Source: Pseudisothecium myosuroides
Taxonomy: Eukaryota; Streptophyta; Bryopsida; Hypnales; Lembophyllaceae
Length of the DNA stretch: 64,000 nt
Direction of reading: 5' to 3'
NCBI GenBank assembly: GCA_951799445.1
Contig: OX637296.1
Location: forward strand, 24,800,001 to 24,864,000
Every line of letters begins with the position of its first letter. The first letter of the stretch is position 1. Below, in pieces: positions 1 to 18,224 of the stretch. The translations under genes were made by a program, and so were the position numbers. The notes under the pieces are model-generated. The model searched no databases, was not told where the DNA came from, and saw only the letters and a list, made by a program, of their open reading frames with translations.

Positions 1-2003
1 ACCCAGTGATTCTGCGCAAATCCAGTGATAGATGCGAGTCAGTAATAGGACCACAAAACTTCATGTTACAGCTACTGAAAAAGGGGATGGATACCAACAG
101 AAGTTTGAATCTAGTACAGAACACCAAGGCGAAGAAAGGTGCTTGTAAGGTATAGAACATACGGTAATGTTTTTCAAGATCGCATCCACCATCGTGGGAA
201 GACTCTTGTTGTAGTACAAATCCTTAGCCCTGTCGAGTATTTCATTGTCCCAAACCTGTTTTATCACTCAAAAGTGCATTGAACTAAGAATATGAGCAGG
301 GCTGGCACCATTCCAAAGCTGGAAGTATGTGTGAGGGATGTGCTAACACCTGAAGAATACAAAAACTGTATCTCCGGGTGTGACAATGAGAATTTGGAGG
401 TATTTCTTCACCAAGAAACAAACTGAAAAAAGGTGATTGATCAGGTTCGGTAAAAGGACGCAAACGTACATGATGAAGATTTGCTTTGCGTCGGTACCAC
501 CGCACTAGGATAGTGTTCCCGCCTGCATCTGAAGTAAAACCTACATGCAAAGGCTGAGACAGGATGATTGCAACGGTGTTAGAAAAACATTAATTGCAAC
601 CACGAAACAGAACACAGGTTAGCAAGATGGCACTTAAGACAGTGGACAACCGAAGATATTGGAATGCAGACGGGAGTGCCAATACCTGATGGATGTCACC
701 TACAATGTGTGCTAGAAAGAGAAGAGCCTCCGTCAAGTTATCTGACAACCCCCATAACCAACATGTCAATTTATGTGGAAAGTTTGATCATACCAGAAAC
801 ACCAATAATAAGACCAGGTATCTTTGAATCCTCTTCACACACAAGGCTAACAATCTGAAAATCTAGTGTCTGCAGAGATTGCTCATGAGCCCTGAAACAG
901 CGTCCGGTAATTGCTTTTGTTGATCGTCTCTATCTGCCGTAAACAAGCCAAATGTAGATGTAAGAAAACACTGGCACTCACACTCTGTTCCCCTGGCTTT
1001 TGTCAAAAGAGGTCGGCTCGAAGCCTGTCGCTGAAGATGGAACTGCGTCAACTGAGAGGTGAAATTATTAATAGCTCCCGATGCACAATAGCCCTTGTTA
1101 CCATGCTCGTCATAACAGTCACCTGCGCCATTAAGAACGACAAGCCATAAGCACAGAGATCCAGAGCGGGGGGCATTCTCCGAACAAAAAATTAAGAAAC
1201 GCAGAGATATAAAGGTTAGAAACTTTACGGTCATAGTTGTAACGGCAGAGAAAGTCAGGTGTGTCAATGTAATGAAGAGGAGCTGTCCAGTGATACTTTT
1301 GCATCCACTTGATGTCGTCTGGCCATGTGCACAGGCTGGACAGGCTCCCGTTCGCATACTCTGGAAGCAAAGATCTCACCGCTTTCCACGTTGCAGGTTC
1401 CAGCAAAGGCTGCAGGAGGAGTTCACCATCAAAACGCAAATTGAGTAAAGCAATCCCTAACCCCTAACATGACCAAGGATTCATCGTCTCTAAAAGGCCC
1501 ATTCAATTGCTCATGTGGCTCAATTCAGAACATGATTCACATGGGGTCAAACATAACATCACCAGAATTTGAATCATCTGTTGACAAAAACTAGATAAAA
1601 TTGGACGAAAGCAAAACCCATGTGACGTAACACATACTGCCGAAAAACATAAGCCCCGATTGACCCAATAGAGGCTAAACCCCCAACCCCAATCCCACCA
1701 TTCAAAGTACTCAAGATTCTACTTAGGACTTCAAGCAATTTTCACGTATTCACATCACCAAATGCTTAGCTCAAACACACGCGGTTCGACCCTGTTATCA
1801 TCAAAAGCAAATGCAGATCCGCGGTGAAATATTTTTCCAGATCAAATATCATCTTAAGCATTCACCTCTGCAAGCAGGCAAGTAGCATGGTGCCCATCAG
1901 CTCCCCAAGCCCCAACACGCCCCGGAAAGGTCGCCAAACAGAGCGCCAAAGCTAAAATTGACAGAAACATCCGCACTGAAACAGAGCAGCCATGACCCGC
2001 CAT
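1..2003 (-). CDS. S1/P1-type zinc endonuclease (ENDO/BFN family), C-terminus cut by window edge
   Basis: Secreted bifunctional nuclease that degrades single-stranded DNA and RNA using three zinc ions; in plants the family acts in senescence and cell-death nucleic acid turnover. Exons read on the minus strand: 1866-2003, 1229-1409, 982-1122, 686-741, 470-553, 163-255, and a last one starting at 11 that runs off the window. All phases agree. Residues 1-32 form a hydrophobic signal peptide ending just before W33, the expected mature N-terminus. All nine family zinc ligands are visible: W33, H38, D77, H92, H165, D169, H175, H199 and D203, with P1-like spacing around each motif (LAHIVGDIHQ, PLHVGF, NLHHVWDN). 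N-x-S/T sites occur at N66, N126 and N155. The loop at about 132-153 is roughly ten residues longer than in Arabidopsis ENDO proteins. Start chosen because it gives the signal peptide followed by the W-G-x-x-G-H motif. Only the C-terminal third is missing. Confidence 0.93.
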
Positions 2004-5000
2004 GTCTACGCCGAGTATACTCAAAACCCCAGGCCTTCACAACAATCTACTAAACTCAGGGATAGTGAAAACATGAAAGCTCTAGATACAAGGTGATCGT
2101 GGCTCCCCTGCATTCCTAAGCTCGTAAACCTCTCAAACCGGGAGAATGAAGTTGCTTGAAGCAAGCTCGCAGGGCAGGCGCTCCTCGTGGAGTTTACGTT
2201 ACAAGCTTTTCAGTGTTGAATACGCTAGCGTGGGATACAGTATTTTTCAGTGTCACGCTACCGTAAACCACTACAGTAATAATGATATTTAGCGGTATGT
2301 TACATTTAGTGTTGCTTATCCTATTATCGTATCTGACTCACTCAAACTCTCATTTATAGTAAACTTGCCAATCACCGCACAGGCAAAATTCAAACCTTTC
2401 TCCACATAAATGTAGAGACTTTCATGTTTTGAAATTTGGCATGATTATTAAATGTCATGTTAAGATTCACCTTCAAAAAACAAATTGTAAAAAGATTTCT
2501 TCCTACAAATTTTATTGCAATTTGAAGGTGATGAAGCTCAAATCTAGTTAAAAATTCCTTGCAACCGTACGGTCATTGGGCGGTGATACAAAATTTTGTT
2601 CCCATCACAATTGAATTGATAGTTGAATTGTGCAATTAGTGTTTGGTCATTGGAAGGTGTTGTTGTGCAGTGATTGGATGCGTGCGGTAAATGGCCGGTT
2701 TACTCTAGTTGACAAATAGTGTTCAAGTTGGCGTTTACTGTACGTTGAGGCCAGATTTGTTAGACCCCATACAAAATCATTTCTTTTAAGGTTGAATTTG
2801 CTTTCACTACCTGGATTTAGAATTTTTTTGGATTTCATTTTAAAAGATGTTTGGAATATTTTGTGATCTTTTGCAATAGGGTCCTCATGGCTTTGCCAAA
2901 TCTATTGTGACGTTTAGCAACAAGGTCCCCATCGGTCCTCACAGCTTTACCGCACTACTCAAGGCTTTGCCGAATCTATCGAGATATTTTGCAATAGGGT
3001 CCTCATAGATTGACCGCAGTATTTGTGGCTTATTTTTCATTTTTCATGGGGGGTTTAGGATTCAAATTATTTTCATTAATATTTCTACACTGTTCAATTA
3101 TGCCAAGTTTAGTGTTATGTCACATTAGTGTTGCTTATCCTATTACCATACTTTACTAGCAACTTTGGCACTCAAGTGCTCAATATTTAATTAAAGTTCA
3201 AAAATAAGGTTAGACAAGACTAAAATTTAATTTATGCTATTTAGACAACCATTCAAAATTGAACAAAGTATAGGCATTTGGCAAAGAGGATAAGAGGGTA
3301 TACACTCATAAAATGCATAGGATATTAAGAGAGGATTCCCATAAATGGCCAGCACATGTCTTTAGAGAAGGATATTGTGATTTCTTCTCAATCAATTGCA
3401 ATTTCTGAGTATTAGGCAGGATAGGGGATAATTTCTTTAAATATTAGGCAAGAATTATTATAATTATTTTCTGTCAAAGGTGCTAGTAAGGTCCGGTATC
3501 TGAGTTACTCAAATTCTCATTTAGTTGACAAATAGTGCTCAAGTTGGCGTTTAGTATTGGTAATATTAGTGATATTTTTGGCATTTAGTGCATGAACACA
3601 ACTAGAAATTACAATAGTTGACAAATAGTGTTCATATTGACATTTAGTGCTTGTAACACTAGTAGCAGTGTTGACATTTAGTGTTAGAGTTTGTAAAGAG
3701 TGTTGCAAACATTAAATATCATTATTAGTGCACCGAAAAAATTTCAATTCATTTCCAACTTTTATTTTGTCTCAGAATTGTCACGTTCAACAATTTGCCC
3801 TTCTAATTGGGTTCTGAGATCATTCAACCAATTCTTCAAACATTCATCCAATTTTCCAATAAGAGTTTACACAAGGGAATGCCCTTCAATTCTAAGGAGG
3901 TCATTCCCAAAAATAAGGAGCCCTCTTATTGGTCATTACAATCTTTGGGTGGACCCTTACTTTGGAGAATGCTTGATGAGGAGGCAAAACCTCATACTAA
4001 TGAATAAGTATACTTTTAGGCTACTCTAAGCTAAGTTCTTGAAATTTCACACTACTTTAGATAATAGTAAACATGATAGATTTGAATTTTTATTTTGTGT
4101 TCATATTGGATATACTGGAAATTATACTTTTTAATACACATGACAAGAAATTTGTTATGAATTTTCTATATTACAGCTTAGTTTCTAGTACAAATACAAA
4201 TGAATGTAAAAAAAAATACTAATACTGATAATAATAATAATAATAATCATTTCTTGAATGCGTGAAGTAACCTACAAGTTTTTGAATTGGGAATAAAAGA
4301 AACATATTCTTTGCCTAATTTTTTTTTTTAGCTATGGGCTCTTCTTGTCAATTATACAATAGAAGAGAGTATATTTGAAGATGGGCTTGCAAGCTTTCAA
4401 AGTCAACATGTATCTCTAAGATTAAAATCACATGGCTTATGGGACAATATAAATGTTAAGACTTTCAACAAATACATCTATTGCAATTAAAGAAAGTCTA
4501 GAAAATAGACCATACAACCCCCTTTCTATCCTCTTGCCCACTAAAATGTATTCCTTCCAAGTTAAGGTTTTTAACTATATCTAATTGTCCATGGAGACTA
4601 TGAATCTTTAAGGTTCTCAAATGTATAATATGCCATCTTTACAAACTACTGGTGATAACCCCTAATTGATTCAGTAGACACAAGGTGTCTATAAAACTGA
4701 CATACAAATGGAAAATTCATTTTGTTTGCTATTCTATTTGTAAGGATCTTTGACAACAAAAATATAGGCATCAAGGCTCTTGATTTTTTTATACAAAAAT
4801 AAAAATATTGAGGCCCAATATAACATCCAATGACATTGGGTTCATTGATATTTTGTGCCAAGTACTATATATAAATCGGTGTGAGGTACTTGAAGAGATT
4901 ATGACATTGTTCATCTAAAGTGATCAGATGTCCAGACTGTAGCCAATTAATTTGATGTAAGAAACTAGGCTTGGGACTTTTAGGAGCATCTAAACATCCT

Positions 5001-5400
5001 CTAATGTCACCTTGTAGAAATAAGCATCGCTATTAGGTTGTTACAAGCTTAAGATTGTATCTAACAACATTGACTCAGTTATACACTATTAATGCACAAC
5101 AAGAATGGTATTAAATACTGAATTTTAAGAATTTTTTCCAATTAGATTAGAAAGTAGATATGAAAAAGCATCATTACATTAGTTGGGCTCAAATTCAAAA
5201 AATATTATTTGTATAGCTAAAAATTCAAAATACTACAATGAAGGAATTTCCAACACCGAACACTACAACTAGGTCAAACAACTCCCATAAAAACATTGAT
5301 GACAAAGTATATTTTTTCTTCCAATAGACCTCTCCAAAAGTCATCCATCAGTCACAAAATGTCAAAAGCATCGTTCCAAGTTCAAACCCTAAAGTCCCAT
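2004..5400. other. AT-rich intergenic DNA with short dispersed direct repeats
   Basis: No gene seen. 2004-2200 is probably the promoter and leader of the minus-strand nuclease. A unit beginning AGTTGACAAATAGTG recurs at 2708-2740, 3523-3554 and 3616-3649. GTGTTGCTTATCCTATTA occurs near 2310 and near 3126. GCAATAGGGTCCTCAT occurs near 2872 and 2992. Short (AAT)n and poly-T runs occur near 4226 and 4320. These look like decayed repeats; the small ORFs over them show no recognisable protein. Confidence 0.5.
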
Positions 5401-5606
5401 CACTACAAGAAAAAGGGGTGTTTTAAGTGAGTTTTTAAGTATAATCCTAGACATAAGATTTTAAGTAATGACCTTTGAGGAGATTTTCAACAAAATTTTA
5501 CTTAAAACACATGTGTTTTAAAATCTCCTTAAAAATCATAACTTAAAATCTTATGTCTAGGACTATACTTAAAAACTCACTTAAAACACCCCTTTCTCTT
5601 GTAGTG
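5401..5606. mobile_element. CACTA-type MITE with En/Spm-like ends
   Basis: A 206-bp foldback. The left end reads CACTACAAGAAAA, which is the terminal inverted repeat known for maize En/Spm; the right end, inverted, reads CACTACAAGAGAA. The arms stay complementary for more than 40 bp inward (through AAGTGAGTTTTTAAGTATA). Flanking triplets are CAT and TAT, a 3-bp target duplication with one mismatch, as expected for CACTA elements. No coding capacity. Confidence 0.85.
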
Positions 5607-5608
5607 TA

Positions 5609-7400
5609 TTATCCCCTGAGGAGACAAATAAAAATTTGGATATGCTCTTATGATCTCGATTTTTGGCAAATTTTTTTGAAACTTTTTTTGAAGATAGAAA
5701 AGCACATTAGCATTCTGGAATTATAAATTTTATTTCAATTAGTGCCTAAGAAAAAAAAGTTATGCCATCCTATGCACTAATTTCAACTTGCCTATAAAAA
5801 AAAAAAAAAAAATTTGAAATAAAAAACATGTTTTTCCTTCTTATATGTTATATTTTTTTCTACATGGAAAACTTTTATTCATTCCATTTGGATTAGTGAT
5901 GTGAATGTTATGGAGCTTCTTGTTTTGTAGGCAATCAATGCATTTCTTGAGATATTAAAGTATTGAATTCATTTTTGCATTCGATCAATTTTTACAATTA
6001 AAAAAAAAAGGTTCACAAGTTCAAGTATATTTGCTAGAACAATCTCACCATCACGATTAGTATGTTTCAATTCTATATTAGAGCTATTAACCCCTAAGTG
6101 CCCAAGCCTTTCCAACTATGTTTTTCCTATGAAAAAAGAGCATGGACTCATAGTTATCTTCAATGAAGCAAATTGTTTTTTTTTCAAAATCTACCTGTAT
6201 GGATCTTTAAAGAGTTTGCTTATTATTATGTATACCAGTTTTGATTGCGAAATTGCATAGAAGTTGTGAGATTATAATAAGACAAATATAGGTGTTCTAT
6301 TTTCAATATGTTGCCCTTCCCTACAATGTTTGAAAATTTGGATATAAGAATTTTTTTGGATTAGAGGTGAAGTCTAAAACTAAAAATTATACAGACTAAA
6401 ATGCACTTTCAAGAACCTTAAGTCCAAATGAAGAGCTATCAACTCATTATACAATTTACCTTGCAATTTTTGAAATGCAATTTTTTTTTATAATTATAAT
6501 TTGCAAATAGCTCCAAATCAACACTTGCATGTTGAAATTTTCTATAGTGAAATTCATAAAAACACTTTATACTTTTCAATGGAACCATTTTCAAAGCAAG
6601 TGGAGAAGTACGATTTTGTAGATCTCAAAATCAAATAAAATTGACAAGCTTGTCTAAATAATGGGAGTGATCCTACAAAGTTACAAGGTACCATGCACTA
6701 ATGGTACATATATGCCTTTGAGGATCTCTCAAAAATCAATTATTTACCTTTTTTGGTTAAAAACAAAAGCTTTTAATAGTTAATCTTTAATATTATGAGT
6801 AACAAAATATTAAAAGAGTCAAAGGAATATAACCCCCCACACACAAATGAGCCGAAATTTTAGATTGACTATATGGTCAATTAAGCAATAAGGGGATAAC
6901 GATTTAGTATTTTCTTCAATCTCTTATCTACTTCTATTTGACAATTTTTCAAAGAATGAAGATTAAATTTGTTTGTTTTGAATTTTTTTTTCTAGACTTT
7001 CAATTCAATTTTTCAACATAAAAACATTAGAAATTCAAAATTTGTAGTACAAACTTTTATGTTGAAAAGATTCAAAGTCTTATAATCTAGTCATATAAGG
7101 CACAAAAAAACTTTTTTTCTTCACTTTGAATACAAATATCTTATAATCTACATGGTCAAAGTTTTTGAAATTTCTTAAATACATTCTTATACTAGTTTTT
7201 CTCTCTATATATAATATAGAATATTGTGACTACTTTGAGAGAGTAAGATGACCATTATGGATACACAATTTGTTGGTTTGGGGGCAATCTAAAGACTCTT
7301 TTTGGAAGTACACTTCAAAAATTCATAACAAATTCATACTTTGTTGAAAAAATATAATTTCAATTGCTCTCACCCTTGTCTATACCTGGGAATTTTTTTT
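5609..7400. mobile_element. Old copy of the 0.95-kb TTAA element, with a second element nested inside
   Basis: Sequence from about 5613 to 6080 and again from about 6900 to 7230 matches, in order, the element at 18225-19155, for example the GAAGATAGAAAA and AAGTTATGCC segments and the block around CATTTGGATTAGTGATGTGAA. The left end reads TTAT-CCCCTGAGGAGAC, close to the family end TTAACCCCTAAAGGACC. The right end is not clear after about 7230. The interruption is the nested element listed separately. No ORF of note. 7400-7687 lies between this element and the kinase stop codon and shows nothing else. Confidence 0.6.
6087..6896. mobile_element. Nested TTAA-flanked element inside an older family copy
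   Basis: At 6087 the older copy is broken by TTAA-CCCCTAAGTGCCCAAG. The older sequence resumes after AATAAGGGG-ATAA at about 6893-6896, where the family consensus continues with the CTTATCTACTTCTA-type segment. Inverted, the right end reads CCCCTTATTGC, so the ends share CCCCT. One TTAA duplicate has become ATAA (TTAT inverted). About 0.8 kb, non-coding. Confidence 0.6.
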
Positions 7401-7687
7401 AAAAAAATTCAGCAATGGCATGTGGGCAAACTCCTAATTCTGACCGCAATGGACTGTTTTACCTTAGTTTCTTGAATCTAAAGATTTTGTATACCTCTAT
7501 TCACAAATGGTCCCACTATCATACATTATATAATTAAAGCCTCATTGTTGTTTATTCGTGATGTACTAGAAAGTGCTAGAGAACTCATGTAGCTAATGCT
7601 TCCAGTATCCAAATACTGTAAATACACTGCACCCTAATCCCTACACCCTGCCGCCTTGATGACATTCATTTGGTTTTCGATACCATA

Positions 7688-13096
<5,409 letters not shown>

Positions 13097-13860
13097 GGAT
13101 GGAACAGCCTATAGGTCTTGCCGATTATTTAGCTTGAGATCGCATCACCTAAAATTAGTCTGCCTATCTATCTAGCAAGAATTCGCAAAGAACTTCGAAG
13201 CTTCCTGGCACAGATCAAAAACTCCGCAAGTGAACAGCTAGCGCGGCGCATGAGCCGGAACCAAAGCCCCGTTTCGTTCGAAGCTGGTGTCATCAAACCT
13301 AAATTCATGGTCATCAGTCATCACAACGCAGCAAGTGAAGACTGGCTGCATGCCCGAAAAGGCTTGAAAAAAACACACCTGTGCAGGAAATGGATTTGAA
13401 AGGGGGAAGCGGAGTGGCAATGTGCCAAGTGGATGGACTTTGCAGGGGAGCTCGAGCAATCGCTGTCCTGCCATGCTTGGTGGAGTGACGCCGAGAAGCG
13501 CACGAGGGTTGACGCGCGCAGAGGTCAGTCAGGGCTCAAAAGAAAGACAAAATGACCAACTGAACTCACGGGAGTTCCAGAAGCAGGATTTTGGGAGAGA
13601 CGAGTAGTTTTCTATGAAGAATTTGAGTTCTCAGAGTAATGCTCATCGACACGTGTGTCTGCCAACTGGATAATTTGACACGGGTCCCAGTACTGTAGGG
13701 ACAGTGCAAAAAAACAGGACGTTACTGTATTTAAACCCATCCCACGAAGTGAGACCAGCAGGGTGGACTTACTGTACCCTGGGAAAATACAGGAATTTTT
13801 TGTTTGCCACATATGAAAAAATTTGCAAATTCTCAATTCATCGTAACATTCAGTAGCACT
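13097..13860. other. Upstream region of the LRR kinase
   Basis: Promoter and leader territory for the minus-strand kinase; no confident TATA box picked. 13780-13860 carries one copy of a dispersed repeat (AATTTTTTGTTTGCCACA) that is seen again at 15087-15170 and, inverted, at 47150-47245. Confidence 0.4.
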
Positions 13861-14690
13861 AGTGTAGCCTTGTGGCGTTGCCACAGCCAAAACAAAAGTA
13901 GAAGTCATTTTTAAAACTAAAACTAACTCAAAAGCCCTGAACCTTCCCATTGCAGCTCCAAATGCCACAAATCAAAGCCCATGCACCCCTCCTTGTTGAG
14001 GGCTTTCCAACCGTATCAAGAATGTGACAAATTGACACACGGTTCAAAAGATACATAATTTAGCATAATTTAGTAATTTTTTTGATCCATAAATACTTCA
14101 AAATTCCATAACTTCTATACCGTAACTCCAAACGCAACGAAACAAAGCCCGTGCACCCCTACTCGCCGAGGGCTTTCCAACGGTACCAAGCATGCCACTG
14201 GGGACGCACGGTCCGGGAGATCCCAACGTGACAAACAAACAAAACAAAACAAACATCCGAACTTAAGGTATAGACTAGTGTAGCCCTGTGCCATTGCTAC
14301 AGCCAAAACAAAAAGTAAAGTCATTTTAAAAACCAAAAATAACTCAAAAACCTGTAACTTTCCCATTGTAGGGCCAAACACCACGAAACAAAGCCCGTTC
14401 ACCCCTCCTCGCCTAGGGCTTTCCAATGATACCAAAAACGTGGCAAATTGACACACGGTTCAAAAGATACATAATTTAGCATAATTTAGTAATTTTTAGA
14501 TCCCAAAATAACTCAAAATTCAATAACTTTTCCACCGCAAGTCGGAACGCCACCAAACCAAGCCTATGCACCCCTCCTTGCCGAGGGCTTTCCGACGGTA
14601 CCAAGCACGCCCCCAGGGGACGCACGGTCCGGGAGATCTCGACGTGACAAACAAAACAAAACAAACATCCTATCTTAAGGTATGGATTAT
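13861..14690. repeat. Dimeric repeat array (R1), two ~416-bp dimers of ~200-bp monomers
   Basis: The segment starting GTGTAGCC near 13861 recurs at about 14277. Each dimer holds two diverged monomers that share a TGCACCCCTCCT box and a GAGGGCTTTCC box (near 13981, 14151, 14399 and 14566). Spacers contain (CAAAA)n. The same monomer occurs near 28603, 28909, 29177 and 57437. Short ORFs across it repeat with the unit and are not credible genes. Confidence 0.8.
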
Positions 14691-14833
14691 GTGGCACTCC
14701 CTTGGCTCTACAGTGTTGGATGTGAAACATTCCACACCCAACTGTCCTTCATCAGGTACTATTGACAGGTAGAGGATGCAAATGTGGAATATTCCACATC
14801 CAACACTATAGAGCCAAGGCAGTGCTACATAAT
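14686..14833. repeat. Foldback (hairpin) of ~50-bp arms
   Basis: The left arm, including CTTGGCTCTACAGTGTTGG at 14701, pairs with the right arm ending GAGCCAAG at 14818. The core arms 14701-14736 and 14783-14818 are near-perfect complements with a 46-nt loop, and pairing extends outward with mismatches to about 14686 and 14833. It could be a MITE or a small-RNA precursor; the sequence alone cannot decide. Confidence 0.8.
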
Positions 14834-15381
14834 TCTACTAAATGTTATGATGTTTGCAATCAGAGATCCAAATTAGCTAATGTAAGAGAGGTCTACAACA
14901 TACCCTAGACACAGCACAAAATAGGATTTTTTTTTTTACTTTTATCCTGAAGAATACAAAACTTACCCTATTGGTACCACTTTGAGGGATGGATTTAATG
15001 TCTTGCTACAAAAAAACTTCCATCAATCATAACGTGCAGGATTTTAAATCCTTCATTCAAAGTAGGACTAGCAAGGTAGATTTACCGCGGGGAAAAACAC
15101 AAGAATTTTTTATTTGCCACACACGATAAAATTTGCAAATTTTGAATTCATATTTGCAATCAAAGACCTCAAATTAATGAGGATAGGTCGAGAACATATC
15201 CTAAAAACAACACAAAACAGGGGGCTTTTTTATTTTTACCCTGAAAAACACAAAATCTATCCTACTAGTCCCACTTCGAATGGAAAATTTAACGTCTTGC
15301 TCATAAGCTAAGGTAACTAAGGTAGTCTGCTCTAAAAGCGAATAAGTTCTAAATGCAACCCCTATCTATTAAATAGTTGCT
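14834..15381. other. AT-rich spacer with a diverged local duplication
   Basis: Nothing gene-like. 14860-15000 and 15150-15300 are diverged copies of each other (CAATCAGAGATCCAAATTAG versus CAATCAAAGACCTCAAATTA, each followed by a variant of CACAAAACAGG). Confidence 0.45.
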
Positions 15382-16343
15382 TTAACCCCTAAAGGACCAA
15401 GGCCTTTTTTTCTGCCACAAAACACTCAAAACTGCCATTTCTATTGCAAAGTATAAAAGAATTTGAAAAATGTTTTTTTTGCACATCTAACCCTAGGATC
15501 TTATACCTAACTAGTATAAAAATGTGTGGAATTTTTTTAGAATTTTTGACCGCACAGATTGCAAGATATATGCATTAAAAGTGAAAAAAACAAGTTTTTC
15601 AACACATTGCGGGACTAGATTTTTCCACTTTAAACATTTTAAACTTAAATCTTTTGCACTATAGAGTTTTGAGCTTCAAATCTTTATGGTGGAGAATTGA
15701 GTTGAGAGTCTAGGAAATAAAAAATAATTTTTTTTTTAATTATCATTCTTAAAAAAATTGTTAAGTAGAACATCACAAAGTTTAAACCCTACGGTTTGTC
15801 AAGTAGGTACAAGATAGAAGGAAAATCTAAAATATTCATATATTTTAAATGGAATTAAAATGCACTAATCCCAATGGTGAGATTGTTCTAGCAAGTAAAC
15901 TAAACCATGCAAAAAAAAAATTGAAAAGTTTGAAAAATTGCATTCCTACAAGTTAATTTTTTTAAGAAGATGCTCTAATTGCCCGAAAAACAAGAATGTT
16001 CATAACTTTCTCATAACAAATCCAAATGAAATGAATAAAAGCTTTCCAGATAGACAAAAATATAATCTATGAGAAAAATAAAATTAAAATTAAAATTTTT
16101 GCAAATTTTTTTGTTGCCTGGGCTGCTCCACCCCCCACCCCCCCCTATCCCTTGTTTTGAGCTTATTTGGTCATAACTATTGTTCCTGGGCACCGATTGT
16201 GAAAAAAATTATTTCTAGCAAAGCTTATCAGTTTTTCTATCTTCAAAAAAAGTTTCAAAAAATCACGACAAAATTTCAGCCCGTAGGTACTTGCCCAAAA
16301 ACGCATTTGTCCGCAGAAGGAACAACGGCCCTTTAGGGGTTAA
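15382..16343. mobile_element. TTAA-flanked non-autonomous element, ~954 bp (family R2)
   Basis: Intact TTAA target duplications lie at 15382-15385 and 16340-16343. Terminal repeats are CCCCTAAAGGACCAAGG on the left and, inverted, CCCCTAAAGGGCCG on the right. TTAA targets with CCC-starting ends are the signature of the piggyBac superfamily. The interior is AT-rich with no transposase ORF. The element at 18225-19155 is an inverted copy. Confidence 0.75.
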
Positions 16344-18224
16344 GATTAAACTGCCTTACATCTAAAAAATAAGCTCTATAGCATAACCAATATGCTTTAG
16401 AAAATGGACAGCAATATTTAGACATTAGTGAAGGATTTTGAATCAAAATGCAAGTGGTTCCATAATTTTTGAAAGCCTTGTGAATTAATTACAAATTTTC
16501 AGAGATGCAAGGTGTAGGAGGCTAAAAATGTCATATAGATTCTGCCAAAATCCATTTGATGCATCACATTAAAAAATGACAGCAGTAGTATCAAAACATG
16601 TCATGGAGAAGAAGTTAAAACAAAAAAAAGTGTACCCAAAATCATCCACTTGTATGGTTGCCACCTCCAGAGTATGACACTATAAATAGAGTCATTCACT
16701 ACCAAAAATGACCCCCAATTCCACCTTACACTTATCCTTCTAATGCTTACTATTTTGGGTATCCTCCTTATTCAATTTCCCTTCAAAAGTAGGATTTTTT
16801 TAAGGAGTGGTTGATTTAAGGTGTGGTTACCTTACGTGATTGAAAGGTCATCCTTAATTTTCAAAGAATTTATGTGTAAGTTTGCATGCAAATTATTTTA
16901 GGAGCCCAAAATAATAAAAAAAGAAGTTCAACATTGACTACTATATATGGGAATGACTTGTTAAGAAGGCATTACACCAAAAAACAGCCTCAATTAATGA
17001 GCGGGGGCAAAGTCCAATGAGGAGGTTATTCTCTAGTGTAATCTTTTGGAAGCGGAATTTTTGAGGATGATGTTATTTCCTAGCATAAAGCTTCATAAAA
17101 AAATTTCCTTTTAAAAAATTGTCTTCAGGGCATTGCGATGAGCCAATGAAATGCCCCTACCACAATAAGATGAACTGAATGGAATTTGGATGAAAATTGC
17201 ATTATGCCGGAATTTTTAAACAAGAAAACCTGCGTAAATTACAAGTTAAACCCTATTTATGCTTTGGAATATGCTTGGAAAATATACCGTAATTTTTTTG
17301 ACAAGGTCTTACATCCATAGAAAAATATGAAAGTATGTAGAAGTAAATATATAGATATCTATTTTGTGCCCTCACTATTGCTAAATTCAGTTGTATCCTG
17401 CACTATTACTGTGTATCACATTAATTTATTAATGTCACAATTTTTTAATTAATAATTAAATTAGTATAGGGTGAATATTATTGTATATTACCAATTTCCA
17501 CAAAAATATAATTTTGTAAGTGACACTAACTTTGCACCATTACTATTAGAACAAATCAATATATTGGTGCCACAAAAAATTTAAATATAAAATTAGAAAA
17601 AAACATTGCTTTCATAAAGTGCTAAGGGAAATGGAGAGAATTAACAAAGAAGATGCTCATTGGAAAAATTAAATGGCTAGGAAAGAATGGCTAGGAATAT
17701 ACATGAGTAAAAAAAAATTTATTGACAAAATTAGGTATGTTTATGCATTCAAAAGATTCTTCTACAAAATGAATTGTACACGTATTATTTAAGAATATTA
17801 TGATATAAGACTCAAAATCTCATATCTCAAGAGCCTCTAATGTAAGAGAGAGATCAATTTGAAAATGAGGTGCCAATAACTCTTACTTCATTCAGTTATA
17901 CAATGTCCAAATTGTATCCTTATTTGTACATCCAGATACACTACAATTATCTTAAACTAGAAGTGCAAACAACCATAAAATTGTTAACTAGCCTAAACCA
18001 TTCCCTCATGGACGAGGGATAATAGCCTTCCTATGTGCCTCAGAGTGAACTTAGTTATAATCTGTAGAAAATCATTAGATGGTTAGAAGGTTACAAGACT
18101 AGTATCATTGATTGAGTAGCCAAAGAGAGTCATTGCAAAAGAGTCATTGATTCACTAGGAAATTGCCTTATATACTAAGACTTCCATTTTTTGTGCAAGT
18201 AAAAGGGGTCCCCCCTAGAGTTGG
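16344..18224. other. AT-rich spacer
   Basis: No gene seen. A small imperfect foldback with ATTACAC ends sits at about 16971-17041. The rest is unique-looking A/T-rich sequence with poly-A and poly-T runs. Confidence 0.4.

Noticed and set aside
14115..14730. Minus-strand ORFs in the R1 array
   Set aside because: They recur with the repeat unit and are broken differently in each copy; no protein constraint seen.
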